A stretch of DNA of 64,000 bases. It comes from Amycolatopsis roodepoortensis. Lineage in GTDB: Bacteria; Actinomycetota; Actinomycetes; Mycobacteriales; Pseudonocardiaceae. The stretch covers positions 62,001 to 126,000 of the forward strand of contig NZ_JADBEJ010000002.1 in NCBI RefSeq assembly GCF_014873915.1. Direction: 5' to 3'. The position numbers were made by a program, and so were the translations under genes. A model generated the notes under the pieces. The model did no database searches, was not told the origin of the DNA, and worked only from the letters and a program-made list of their open reading frames with translations. Below, piece by piece: positions 1 through 8,328 of this stretch (within the stretch, counting starts at the first letter, position 1; each line of letters starts with the position of its first letter).

Positions 1-55
1 AGATGCCGAAGCGGACGCGGTTCGCGCTCTCGGCGGTCAGGACCAGCTCGATCAT
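1..55 (-). CDS. ArsR-family transcriptional regulator, N-terminus only (runs off the window)
   Basis: Reading the minus strand from an ATG at 55 gives MIELVLTAESANRVRFGI with no stop before the window edge. This N-terminus resembles ArsR/DUF5937-type winged-helix regulators, which often begin with a similar 'ELV.TAE...R.RF..S' segment. The gene is divergent from the MFS exporter, and a perfect 20-bp palindrome sits just upstream of its start, the usual arrangement for an autoregulated repressor/exporter pair. Only 18 residues are visible, so the family call is tentative. Confidence 0.55.
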   Translation of the reverse strand, partial: MIELVLTAESANRVRFGI

Positions 56-57
56 CG

Positions 58-77
58 GATTAGGCTATGTCCTAATC
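58..77. promoter_or_regulatory. Perfect inverted repeat, candidate ArsR operator
   Basis: GATTAGG, a 6-nt spacer CTATGT, then CCTAATC form a perfect 7-bp inverted repeat between the divergent regulator and MFS genes. It is markedly more AT-rich than the flanking coding DNA. Its position three bases from the regulator start suggests it binds that regulator and controls both directions. Confidence 0.6.
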
Positions 78-116
78 AATGGTCCTGGCCAGCCCGGGTT
101 CGACAGTGTTCGTGGC

Positions 117-1259
117 ATGACGTTGCTGCGTAATTCCGGGTATTGGCGCTGGTCGGCGGGGGTGCAGCTGAACCGGCTGCCCGGCATGATGGCGCCGTTG
201 GCCTTCACCGTGCTGACCACCGCGACGACCGGTTCGTACCGGCTCGGCGGGATCATGATGGCCGTTTTCGTCGCCGCCGAGATGGTCGGCGCCGTGCCGA
301 CGGGACGGCTGCTCGACCGCGTCGGCCCCGCGCGCGGGCTCGTCGTGCTGCTCCCGCTGGTCGCCGCCGGACTGTTCCTGCTGGCCGCGGTCGCTTCCGC
401 CGGAGCCCCGGACTGGGTGCTGCTCGCGCTGGCGATCCCGCCGGGGCTGGTCGCGGGCGGGCTGAACGGCGGTTTCCGGACGTTGCTCGCCGCGACGGTG
501 ACCGAAGAGGAGCTGCCGAGGGCGGTTTCGGTGGACGCGATGATCCTCGAAGGCGTCATCGTCGGCGGGCCGCTGCTGGTGGCGCTCCTGGCGACGTCCG
601 GCCCGGTCGTCCCGATTCTCGCGATGGCCGTCGTCGCCCTGCTCGCGGCGCTGCTCGTACCGCGGCGGACCGTTCCGCGAGATCCACAAAGGACGGTCGA
701 GCGCCAGTCGATCCCGGTCGCCGCGTGTGTGCCCTGGCTGGCGGGGTTGTTCACCGTCGGGCTCCTGCTGTCGACCATCGAGGTCGGGCTGCTGCCGCTC
801 GTCCTGCGCCTCGGCGCGCCCGAATCGGCGACGGCCATCGTCATCGTCGTGCTGTGCGGGGCCAGTATCGCCGGGAGCGCGCTGTACGCGATGCGGGGGA
901 AGGCCGGCGATCCGAGGCTGTTCCTGGCCGGTTTCGTGGTCGGCGGGATCGTGGTTTCGGCGGGCTTCGGCTGGGACGGGCTGCTCGGCGGGGTCGCGCT
1001 GATCGGGCTCTGCACCGGCCCGCTGATGGCCGTCTCGTCGGTCAACCTGCAGAAGCTGCTGCCGGAACGCCGCCGGTCGGAGGGGTTCTCACTGGCCTTC
1101 ACCGTGCAGGCTTCGGGCTTCGGGCTGGGTTCGCTGGCGATCGGCGTGCTGCCGGTCTGGCTGTGCCCGCTGCTCGGTGTCCTTGCGGCCCTCGTCTCCT
1201 GTGCGATGCTGGTGGCACGCCCCAGGCGAGCTATTGGCACGCCGTCAGTAACGTCGTAG
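117..1259 (+). CDS. MFS transporter (exporter-like)
   Basis: A 380-aa hydrophobic protein with about 12 predicted membrane segments. The cytoplasmic loop after TM2 has the MFS signature-like GRLLDRVGPARG (near residues 65-76). The frame opens earlier at position 3, but the ATG at 117 is chosen because it lies downstream of the palindrome and gives the normal family N-terminus (MTLLRNSGYWRWSAG). Divergence from an ArsR-type regulator suggests an inducible drug or metabolite exporter. The substrate cannot be told from sequence. Confidence 0.85.
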   Translation: MTLLRNSGYWRWSAGVQLNRLPGMMAPLAFTVLTTATTGSYRLGGIMMAVFVAAEMVGAVPTGRLLDRVGPARGLVVLLPLVAAGLFLLAAVASAGAPDWVLLALAIPPGLVAGGLNGGFRTLLAATVTEEELPRAVSVDAMILEGVIVGGPLLVALLATSGPVVPILAMAVVALLAALLVPRRTVPRDPQRTVERQSIPVAACVPWLAGLFTVGLLLSTIEVGLLPLVLRLGAPESATAIVIVVLCGASIAGSALYAMRGKAGDPRLFLAGFVVGGIVVSAGFGWDGLLGGVALIGLCTGPLMAVSSVNLQKLLPERRRSEGFSLAFTVQASGFGLGSLAIGVLPVWLCPLLGVLAALVSCAMLVARPRRAIGTPSVTS

Positions 1260-1292
1260 CCTGGGCTTTGAGCCGAGACACGGGAGAAGTCG

Positions 1293-2795
1293 ATGACCGC
1301 AGTCCAGCCGAAGCCGACCGCGCACAGCGTGGGGGAGACCTTCGATTCCCTCAGCCCGGCGACCGACGAGGTCGTCGGTACCTACCCGGTGCACAGCAAG
1401 GAGGACGTCCGCGCCGCCATCGCCCGCGCGAAGGACGCCGCCGAATGGTGGGCCGGGCTCGGCTACGACGGTCGCGCCGAACGCCTGCGCCGCTGGAAGG
1501 GCGTCATCACCCGCAGGCTGCCGCAGCTGTGCCAGGTCGTGCGCGACGAGACCGGGAAACCGATCGCCGACGCGCAGCTGGAGAGCGTCCTCGCCATCGA
1601 GCACATCGCGTGGGCGGGCAAGCACGCGCGCAAGATCCTCGGCAAGCAGCGCCGCGCGGCCGGGCTGATGATGTCGAACCAGGCGGCGACGGTCGAGTAC
1701 CAGCCGCTCGGCGTCGTGGGCGTGATCGGCCCGTGGAACTACCCCGTCTTCACTCCGCTCGGCTCCATCGCGTACGCCCTCGCCGCCGGCAACACCGTCG
1801 TCTTCAAGCCGAGCGAGTACACGCCCGGCGTCGGGAAATGGCTGGTCGACGCCTTCAACGAGGTCGTCCCGGAGTGGCCGGTGCTGCAGCTGATCACCGG
1901 CTTCGGCGAGACCGGCGCCGCGCTCGTCACGGGCGGCGTCGACAAGATCGCCTTCACCGGCTCGACCGGCACGGGCAAGAAGATCATGGCCGCGGCCGCC
2001 GAGACGCTCACCCCGGTGATCATCGAGGCGGGCGGCAAGGACGCCGTCCTGGTCGACGCGGACGCCGACCTCGAAGCCGCCGCCGACGCGACCGTCTGGG
2101 GCGCGTTCTCCAACTCGGGCCAGACCTGCATCGGCGTCGAGCGCGTGTACGTCCACGAGCGTGTGCACGACGAGTTCGTCGCGAAGGTGGTCGAGAAGTC
2201 GAAGGACGTGCGGGCAGGCTCGGACGCGGCCGCGCAGTACGGCCCGGTGACGATGCCTTCGCAGCTCTCGGTGATCAAGCGCCACATCGCGGACGCCATC
2301 GAGCGCGGCGGCAAGGCGCTGGTCGGCGGCGTGGACGCGGTCGGAGACCGTTACGTGCAGCCGACGGTGCTCGTCGACGTGCCCGAGGACTCCGTGGCGG
2401 TCCAGGAGGAGACGTTCGGCCCGACCGTCACCATCGCCAAGGTCCGCGACATGGACGAGGCCGTCGAGAAGGCCAACGACACGAAGTACGGCCTCGGCTC
2501 GACGGTGTTCTCGAAGTCGCGCGGCCTCGAACTCGCCGGACGGCTGCGCACCGGCATGACTTCGATCAACGCGCCGCTTTCCTTCGCCGGTATCGCTTCG
2601 CTGCCCTTCGGCGGCGTCGGCGACTCGGGCTTCGGCCGGATCCACGGCCCGGAAGGCCTGCGCGAGTTCGCCCGTCCGAAGGCCGTCGCGCGGCAGCGGT
2701 TCACCGCGCCGATCGTGCTGACGTCGTTCTCCCGCAAGGAAAAGACGGACGCGCTGGTCGCGAAGCTCATTACCGTGCTGCACGGAAAGCGGTAG
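1293..2795 (+). CDS. Aldehyde dehydrogenase family protein (NAD(P)-dependent)
   Basis: A 500-aa protein of normal ALDH length. It has the Rossmann cofactor segment IAFTGSTGTGKK (near residue 222), the general-base region IIEAGGKDA (the usual ELGGK is EAGGK here), and the catalytic-cysteine motif NSGQTCIGVERV. GPWNYP and PFGGVGDSGFGR, typical of the family, are present. GGGAGAA 8 nt upstream of the ATG is the ribosome binding site. It converges on a GMC oxidoreductase, a pairing that would suit oxidation of an alcohol to an acid (for example choline to betaine), but the two are on opposite strands and the substrate is not proven. Confidence 0.88.
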   Translation: MTAVQPKPTAHSVGETFDSLSPATDEVVGTYPVHSKEDVRAAIARAKDAAEWWAGLGYDGRAERLRRWKGVITRRLPQLCQVVRDETGKPIADAQLESVLAIEHIAWAGKHARKILGKQRRAAGLMMSNQAATVEYQPLGVVGVIGPWNYPVFTPLGSIAYALAAGNTVVFKPSEYTPGVGKWLVDAFNEVVPEWPVLQLITGFGETGAALVTGGVDKIAFTGSTGTGKKIMAAAAETLTPVIIEAGGKDAVLVDADADLEAAADATVWGAFSNSGQTCIGVERVYVHERVHDEFVAKVVEKSKDVRAGSDAAAQYGPVTMPSQLSVIKRHIADAIERGGKALVGGVDAVGDRYVQPTVLVDVPEDSVAVQEETFGPTVTIAKVRDMDEAVEKANDTKYGLGSTVFSKSRGLELAGRLRTGMTSINAPLSFAGIASLPFGGVGDSGFGRIHGPEGLREFARPKAVARQRFTAPIVLTSFSRKEKTDALVAKLITVLHGKR

Positions 2796-2810
2796 CGGAG
2801 CGCTTTGGGT

Positions 2811-2856
2811 CTCGTGAGTGGTAAGGACGGTTCTAACCGTCCTTACCACTCACGAG
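2811..2856. terminator. Long perfect palindrome between convergent genes (bidirectional terminator)
   Basis: Two 22-nt arms (2811-2832 and 2835-2856) are perfectly complementary with only CT as loop. The arms begin CTCGTGAGTGGTAAGG. It occupies the whole gap between the ALDH stop and the GMC stop, so it can fold identically in either transcript and probably ends both. No U-tract follows. The GTGAGTG core recurs near 12555 and 21430. Confidence 0.75.
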
Positions 2857-2858
2857 CG

Positions 2859-4439
2859 TCACTTGCCCCGGATGAGGTCCGCGGCCTTCTCCGCCACCAT
2901 GATCGTCGGCGCGTTCGTGTTCCCGCGCGGCACCACGGGCATCACCGACGCGTCGACCACGCGCAACCCGTCCACCCCGCGCACCTTCAGCGACGGATCG
3001 ACGACGGCGTTTTCGCCCGTCCCCATCGAGCAGGTCCCGACGGGGTGGTACAGCGTCTGCGTCTTCTCGCGCACGTAGTCGGCCAGTTCATCGTCGGTCA
3101 GGTCGTGCCGCTCCGGCAGGAACGGCTTGTCCAGATAGCGCGCCAACGGGCCGGACTTCCCGATCTCGACCAGGGCCCGCATCCCGGCGAGCATCTTCTC
3201 CATGTCGACGGATTCGGCGTAGTAGGCCGGGTCGATTTCCGGCTTCCACAACGGATTCGACGACTTCAGCCGCAGGCGTCCCCGGCTCGCGACGTCCACC
3301 AGGGTCGCCGCCGAGGTGAAGCCCGGCACCGTCGGCTCGCGCATCCCGTTGTCGTAGAACAACGTCGGCGCGACGTGGATCTGCATGTCCGGCGGTGAGA
3401 CACCGTCCGCGGCGGGGAAGAACGCACCCGCCTCGCCGATGTTCGAGGCCAGCGGGCCGCGTTTGGTGAGCTGGTACCGCACCAGCCCGCCCGGCGTCGC
3501 CGCGTCCACGAGGTCGGTGGTGCCACGCGTCGACCAGATGATCCCGCAGGCGGGATGGTCGTGCAGGTTGTCGCCGACGCCGGGAAGCGCGGCCACGACG
3601 TCGATCCCGTGCTCCCGCAGGTGTTCCGCCGGGCCGACGCCGGAGAGCATCAGCAGTTGCGGCGAGTTCACCGCGCCGCCGCTCAGCAGGACCTCCGTCG
3701 ACGCGCGCACGGTCGTCTCGGTGCCTTTGTCCAAATAGGACACGCCGACGGCGCGGGTGCCTTCGAAGACGACGCGGGTGGCTTGCGCGTTGGTCCGCAC
3801 GGTGAGGTTCGGGCGCGCCAACGCGGGCCGCAGGTACGCGTCGGCCGTCGACCAGCGGCGGCCCTTCTTGCACGTCACCTGGTAGACGCCGGCGCCTTCC
3901 TGTGACTCGCCGTTGAAGTCGTCGGTGCGTTTGAGGCCCCAGGCGACCGCGGAATCCACCCAGGCGAGCGACAACTCGTGGGTGAAGCGGCGGTCCTCGA
4001 CGTGCAGCGGGCCGTCGGTGCCGTGCAGCGGCCCGCCGAGCCGCTGGTTGCCCTCCGCCCGTTTGAAGTACGGCAGGACGTCGTCGAACCCCCAGCCCTC
4101 GGCGCCGTGCCCGTCGCGCCAGCCGTCGTAGTCGGCGCGGTTGCCGCGGATGTAGATCATCGCGTTGATCGACGAACAGCCGCCGAGCGTCTTCCCGCGC
4201 GGCCAGTACAGCGTCTTGCCGGTGTGCTTCTGCTCGACCGTCTCGTAGTTCCAGTCCCATTTGGTCTTGAACAGGCCGGGGAACGCGGCGGGGATGTGGA
4301 TCTCGTCGGCGTCGTCCTCGCCGCCCGCCTCGAGCAGGAGCACCCGCGCCGACGGATCCTCGCTCAGCCGGTTCGCCAGTACGCATCCCGCGCTGCCCGC
4401 GCCGACGATCACGTAGTCGAAGGAGTCCTGATCGGCCAC
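2859..4439 (-). CDS. GMC-family FAD-dependent oxidoreductase (choline dehydrogenase-like)
   Basis: A 526-aa protein of typical GMC length. The FAD-binding N-terminus is YVIVGAGSAGCVLANRLS with a distal LLLEAGG. GMC signature 1 is seen as RGKTLGGCSSINAMIYIRG and signature 2 as GGAVNSPQLLMLSGVG. The C-terminal active-site region contains LYHPVGTCSMG and PRGNTNAPT, carrying the catalytic His and Asn. The GTG start at 4439 has AGGAGG upstream. The family oxidises primary alcohols to aldehydes, transferring electrons to FAD. The convergent ALDH could take the product further. Choline as substrate is an inference from similarity. Confidence 0.87.
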   Translation of the reverse strand: MADQDSFDYVIVGAGSAGCVLANRLSEDPSARVLLLEAGGEDDADEIHIPAAFPGLFKTKWDWNYETVEQKHTGKTLYWPRGKTLGGCSSINAMIYIRGNRADYDGWRDGHGAEGWGFDDVLPYFKRAEGNQRLGGPLHGTDGPLHVEDRRFTHELSLAWVDSAVAWGLKRTDDFNGESQEGAGVYQVTCKKGRRWSTADAYLRPALARPNLTVRTNAQATRVVFEGTRAVGVSYLDKGTETTVRASTEVLLSGGAVNSPQLLMLSGVGPAEHLREHGIDVVAALPGVGDNLHDHPACGIIWSTRGTTDLVDAATPGGLVRYQLTKRGPLASNIGEAGAFFPAADGVSPPDMQIHVAPTLFYDNGMREPTVPGFTSAATLVDVASRGRLRLKSSNPLWKPEIDPAYYAESVDMEKMLAGMRALVEIGKSGPLARYLDKPFLPERHDLTDDELADYVREKTQTLYHPVGTCSMGTGENAVVDPSLKVRGVDGLRVVDASVMPVVPRGNTNAPTIMVAEKAADLIRGK

Positions 4440-4541
4440 GGTGCCTCCTGCTGCTCGCCCGGTGTTGACGCCCCGCCAATGGGCTCATCTTGGCCCAGCG
4501 CCGCGCTCCGAGCATCCCCCAGACGAAGGATCGGTGCGAGC

Positions 4542-5315
4542 TCAGTCCGAGTCGGGTGAAAAAGAGGCCACGCAGGGGCCGCCCTCGGCGTCGTCCTCGG
4601 TCTCGATCCGGCCGGGGTTCCGGACGCCGTCGACCTCGCCGGTGAGGTGCAGGATCGTCTGCTTCGCGGTGGTCAGCACGTCGGCGTTGTCGACGGTGTA
4701 CCTGCCCTCGCCGTGGATGATCTGCTGCACGCCGTCGCGCGTCGTGTCCGGCACTTTCTCGCACAGCACGGACAGCGCCGCCGGGATGTCGCGCGCGTTG
4801 ATCGCGTCGACGAACTTGTTCCCCGCTTCTTCGCCCGTCTTGACGTCAGGGCGTGGCGACGGCTTCGTCTCGATGCCCGGCAGCGGTTCGGGCTCGCCGC
4901 CGATCTTGGCGTCGCGCACGCACCAGCCGCCCTCGCCGGGGATCATCGCGATCCCGACGGTCTGCCCGCCTGCGTTGAGCGTGGCCGAATACTCCTGCGG
5001 CGCACGCTGGCGCGCGGGCGTGCCGAGCTGTGCGCCGTCGGTGGCGGCCATGACCTGCTCGAAACTGTAGGACCGCTTCGAGCGGATCGGGCACCAGAGC
5101 TGGCTGAGCCGATCTTCGGCGACGCCGTTCACGAACGACTGGCTCAGCTGCTCCGGCGTCGCGCGCGAGGTGGTGTCGGCCTTGGCCTTGAAGAAGCCCG
5201 GCGTCACGAACCCGGTGAAGGCGACACCGCCCGCGATCAGGACGAAGACCAGCACCAGCGTGATCCAGAGCCCGGTCTTCGGCTTCTTCGGCGGTGCGTA
5301 CTGCCCGTAGGTCAT
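4542..5315 (-). CDS. Single-pass membrane protein with extracytoplasmic NTF2/DUF4878-like domain
   Basis: A 257-aa protein with a short Pro/Lys-rich cytoplasmic tail (MTYGQYAPPKKPKTG), one TM helix (LWITLVLVFVLIAGGVAFTGF), then an extracellular part of about 220 residues containing two A/E-x-F-v-x-(G/A)-x..A...C repeats (FVNGVAEDRLSQLWC and FVDAINARDIPAALSVLC). The ATG at 5315 is preferred over an upstream extension to 5507, which would run into purS. It shares the TM layout and 'GFV.PGF' exit motif with the protein at 14523-15335, so the two are paralogous in design. Function unknown. Confidence 0.7.
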   Translation of the reverse strand: MTYGQYAPPKKPKTGLWITLVLVFVLIAGGVAFTGFVTPGFFKAKADTTSRATPEQLSQSFVNGVAEDRLSQLWCPIRSKRSYSFEQVMAATDGAQLGTPARQRAPQEYSATLNAGGQTVGIAMIPGEGGWCVRDAKIGGEPEPLPGIETKPSPRPDVKTGEEAGNKFVDAINARDIPAALSVLCEKVPDTTRDGVQQIIHGEGRYTVDNADVLTTAKQTILHLTGEVDGVRNPGRIETEDDAEGGPCVASFSPDSD

Positions 5316-5381
5316 GCGGCAACCGTAGTGAAGTAGGCTCGGGCGGTACCCACGACCTGCGTGAATAAGGAGCAGCCTGCC

Positions 5382-5621
5382 GTGGCCCGAGTCGTCGTCG
5401 ACGTCATGCCCAAGCCCGAAATCCTCGACCCGCAGGGCCAAGCCGCGCTCGGCGCGGCCGGTCGTCTCGGCTTCACCGGGATCACCGAGATCCGTCAGGG
5501 CAAGCACTTCGAGATCGAGGTCGACGACTCCGTCGACGACGCGACGCTCGAAAAGATCGCCGAGGGCTTCCTCGCGAACCCCGTCATCGAGCAGTGGACC
5601 ATCAAGCGGGTGGACGCGTGA
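5382..5621 (+). CDS. purS: Phosphoribosylformylglycinamidine synthase subunit PurS
   Basis: A 79-aa protein, full length for PurS. The sequence [19 protein letters not shown] followed by [19 protein letters not shown] is characteristic. PurS bridges PurQ and PurL in the three-part FGAM synthase, the fourth step of de novo purine synthesis. The GTG at 5382 is chosen because AAGGAG lies 9 nt upstream; a longer reading from 5361 would put that site inside the gene. Its stop overlaps the purQ start (GTGA), indicating translational coupling. Confidence 0.93.
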   Translation: MARVVVDVMPKPEILDPQGQAALGAAGRLGFTGITEIRQGKHFEIEVDDSVDDATLEKIAEGFLANPVIEQWTIKRVDA

Positions 5622-6301
5622 GCGCCCGCATCGGGGTCATCACCTTCCCCGGCACGCTCGACGACGGTGACGCGGCCCGCGCGGTCCGCTACGCCGACGC
5701 CGAAGCCGTGCCGCTGTGGCACGCGGACGAGGACCTGAAGGGTGTCGACGCCGTCGTCGTCCCCGGTGGCTTCTCGTACGGCGACTACCTGCGCGCCGGC
5801 GTCATCGCCCGGTTCGCGCCGGTGATGTCGTCGGTGATCGAGGCCGCCCACAAGGGCATGCCGGTGCTCGGCATCTGCAACGGCTTCCAGATCCTGTGCG
5901 AGGCCGGGCTGCTGCCGGGCGCGATGATCCGCAACGCCGGCCTGCACTTCATCTGCCGTGACCAGTGGCTGCGCGTCGAGAACAACGACACCGCGTGGAC
6001 CACCCGGTACGACAAGGACGCCGAGATCCTCATCCCGATGAAGAACATCGACGGCTGCTTCGTCGCCGAGCAGGCCACGCTCGACGAGCTGGAGGGCGAG
6101 GGCCGCGTGGTTTTCCGCTACGTCGGCGGCAACCCCAACGGCTCGCGCAACGACATCGCCGGGATCCGCAGCGAGAACGGCCGCGTCGTCGGGCTCATGC
6201 CGCACCCGGAGCACGCCATCGACGCCCTCACCGGGCCTTCGGACGACGGTCTCGGCATGTTCTACAGCGCCGTCGACGCTCTTTCATTGGTCGCGCGCTG
6301 A
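5618..6301 (+). CDS. purQ: Phosphoribosylformylglycinamidine synthase subunit PurQ (glutaminase)
   Basis: A 227-aa class I glutamine amidotransferase. The nucleophile elbow is [12 protein letters not shown], and the catalytic His-Glu pair appears as [10 protein letters not shown] near the C-terminus. PurQ frees ammonia from glutamine and passes it to PurL for FGAR amidation. The GTG at 5618 overlaps the purS stop by four bases. Unlike the common purS-purQ-purL order, purL is separated here by two minus-strand ABC exporter genes. Confidence 0.95.
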   Translation: MSARIGVITFPGTLDDGDAARAVRYADAEAVPLWHADEDLKGVDAVVVPGGFSYGDYLRAGVIARFAPVMSSVIEAAHKGMPVLGICNGFQILCEAGLLPGAMIRNAGLHFICRDQWLRVENNDTAWTTRYDKDAEILIPMKNIDGCFVAEQATLDELEGEGRVVFRYVGGNPNGSRNDIAGIRSENGRVVGLMPHPEHAIDALTGPSDDGLGMFYSAVDALSLVAR

Positions 6302-6378
6302 CGTAAACGCGCCGAAGGGGCGCCGTTCCGTATCCAACTCGCGTTGAGTGCGGAGGCGCCCCTTCATCGTGTTTACGT
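6301..6378 (+). terminator. Nested hairpin after purQ
   Basis: ACGTAAAC (6301-6308) pairs with GTTTACGT (6371-6378), and inside it GAAGGGGCGCC (6314-6324) pairs with GGCGCCCCTTC (6355-6365). The nested stem begins at the purQ stop codon and faces the convergent ABC gene, so it is a likely bidirectional terminator. Confidence 0.65.
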
Positions 6379-6426
6379 GGGCCTTCGGCCCGAAAGAGGG
6401 CGCGCGACGTGAAGTCTCCGTCGGGC

Positions 6427-6470
6427 GCGGGGCGCCCTTGGGGAGACGCGTCTCCCCAAGGGCGCCCCGC
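6427..6470. repeat. 44-bp perfect palindrome in the purQ/ABC convergent gap
   Basis: A perfect 22-bp-arm palindrome with no loop, centred between 6448 and 6449. The left arm begins GCGGGGCGCCCTTGGGG. With the nested hairpin at 6301-6378 it fills the 188-bp convergent gap, which holds no gene. It belongs to the set of long intergenic palindromes listed elsewhere in this window. Confidence 0.8.
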
Positions 6471-6489
6471 ATTTCGTCCTCTAAATGCG

Positions 6490-8217
6490 TCAGGAGGCAG
6501 CGGCCACCAGGGCGGAGTAGGGGCCTCCGGCGGCCAGCAGCTCCGCGTGCGAACCCAGCTCGGTCACCCGGCCGCCCTCGATGACCGCGACCCGGTCGGC
6601 CGCGGCCGCGGTGTGCAGCCGGTGCGCGATCGCGATCACCGTGCGCCCTTCGAGCACCGCGCTCAGCGACCGCTCCAGCTCCCGCGCCGAACCCGTGTCC
6701 AGCAGCGACGTCGCCTCGTCCAGCACCAGCGTGTGCGGGTCGGCCAGCACCACCCGCGCCAGCGCGAGCTGCTGCGCCATCGCCGCCGGGACGGCGACCG
6801 CCCCGGCCCCGACCTTCGTGTCCAGCCCGTCCGGCAGGCTCGCCACCCACTCCGAAGCCCCGACCGAGGCCAGCGCGGCCAGCAGCCGTTCGTCGGCCCA
6901 GTCCCCGGCCGGGAGCGTGAGGTTGTCCCGCAGCGTCCCCGAGAAGACGTGCTGCTCCTGCGTCAGCAGCAGGACCTCGCCGCGCAGGACGTCGTCCGGC
7001 AGCGTCGACACCTCGGCGCCGCCGATCCGCACCGAACCCGAGGTCGGCGCCGACATCCCGGCCAGCAGCCGCCCGAGGGTCGACTTGCCGGCACCGGACG
7101 GCCCGACGATCGCCAGCCGCTCCCCGGCGGGCACCCGCAGGTCGATCCCGTGCAGCACCTCCCGGTCGGCGTTGTAACCGAAGCGCACGTCGCGGACCTC
7201 GATGTCCTGGCCGCGCGGAGCCGCCGAGGCCGTCTCCGAAGACGAGGCGGGCCGCACACCCAGCAGCCGCCGCAGCGAGACCCCCGCGACCTGGATGTCC
7301 GCGAGCCAGAACAGCGCCTCGTTCAGCGGACCGGTCATGACCTGCGAATACAGCAGCATCGCGGTGATCGTGCCGAGCCCTTCCCAGCCGTTCGAGTAGG
7401 CGAGCAGGCCCAGCCCGAGCATCACCGGCACCGGCAGCACGTAACTGATCTCCAGCGACGGGATCCACCGCATCTGCAGCGCCCGGACCTTGCGTTCGCC
7501 CAGCATCGCCGCGTCGAGACCGTCGTGCCCCGTCCGGATCCGGCGGCCGGTCAGGTTCAGCGCCTCCGCCGTCCGCGCGCCCTCCGCGGTCTCGTGCGTG
7601 GTGGACTGCAGCTCGGACCACTTGTCGAGCATCCGCCGCATCACATCGGGGATCCGCCGCTGGTACCAGATGTTCACCGGCACCAGCAGCGGCAGCGCGA
7701 CCAGCAGGCCCAGCGCCAGGAACGGCGACGTGATCACCATCGCCACCACGGTGAACACCACCGTGACGGCGGCGATCAGGATCTCCGGCGCGCCGAACCG
7801 CACCGCGTGGTCGATTCGGCTGACGTCGGTGGTCGCCCGGCTGAGCAGGTCACCCGTGCCCGCGGCCTCGACCGTGCCGAGCGGCAGGTTCAGCGCGTTC
7901 CCGACGAACTCCTCACGGTTCTTCGCCAGGATCCGCTCGCCGAACACCCGCGCGCGAAGCCGCGCCAGGCCCTTGAACCACGCCTGCGCGCCCAGCACGA
8001 CCACGAACGCGATCGCCAGCCAGGTGATCGTGGCGGTCGTCGTACCTTCGACGACCTCGTCCACCAGCGCGCCCAGCAGCCTCGGCCCGGCGAGCCCGAT
8101 CGCGGTCGCGACGCAGAACAGGCCGAGCATCACGGAGAACTCGCGCTTGTTGGCGCGCGCGGTCTCCTTGATCCAACGTCTGACGTCCTTCTTGTCTGCC
8201 AGCGGCAGCTTTTTCAT
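6490..8217 (-). CDS. ABC exporter half-transporter, catalytic-site subunit (signature motif lost)
   Basis: A 575-aa membrane-NBD fusion (type IV ABC exporter). The N-terminal half has six TM segments; the NBD starts near residue 345. Walker A is intact (GPSGAGKST), as are the Q-loop (LLLTQEQHVFSG), Walker B plus catalytic Glu (TLVLDEATSLLD) and the H-loop (AIAHRLHT). The LSGGQ signature is replaced by VAVPAAMAQQ. The neighbouring ABC gene has the complementary defects, so the pair should form a heterodimer with one working ATP site. AAGGAAA lies before the ATG at 8217. Substrate unknown. Confidence 0.9.
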   Translation of the reverse strand: MKKLPLADKKDVRRWIKETARANKREFSVMLGLFCVATAIGLAGPRLLGALVDEVVEGTTTATITWLAIAFVVVLGAQAWFKGLARLRARVFGERILAKNREEFVGNALNLPLGTVEAAGTGDLLSRATTDVSRIDHAVRFGAPEILIAAVTVVFTVVAMVITSPFLALGLLVALPLLVPVNIWYQRRIPDVMRRMLDKWSELQSTTHETAEGARTAEALNLTGRRIRTGHDGLDAAMLGERKVRALQMRWIPSLEISYVLPVPVMLGLGLLAYSNGWEGLGTITAMLLYSQVMTGPLNEALFWLADIQVAGVSLRRLLGVRPASSSETASAAPRGQDIEVRDVRFGYNADREVLHGIDLRVPAGERLAIVGPSGAGKSTLGRLLAGMSAPTSGSVRIGGAEVSTLPDDVLRGEVLLLTQEQHVFSGTLRDNLTLPAGDWADERLLAALASVGASEWVASLPDGLDTKVGAGAVAVPAAMAQQLALARVVLADPHTLVLDEATSLLDTGSARELERSLSAVLEGRTVIAIAHRLHTAAAADRVAVIEGGRVTELGSHAELLAAGGPYSALVAAAS

Positions 8218-8328
8218 GCTGTCATTTCCTTACCCCCGAGGTGGTCGTCGCGAACCCGCCGGAGGGCCTTCGGCCCCCCAACGGATTCGCGAGGCCTTCG
8301 GCCAAAGGCGGCCACAGCGACTCCGTCT

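Noticed and set aside
143..2824. Long Arg-rich frames overlapping the MFS and ALDH genes
   Set aside because: They have the Arg/Ala-rich composition of antisense or shifted frames in high-GC DNA and no family match; similar shadows occur throughout.
2795..4439. ALDH plus GMC as a certain choline-betaine operon
   Set aside because: They are convergent, not co-transcribed, and substrate residues cannot be judged without alignment.
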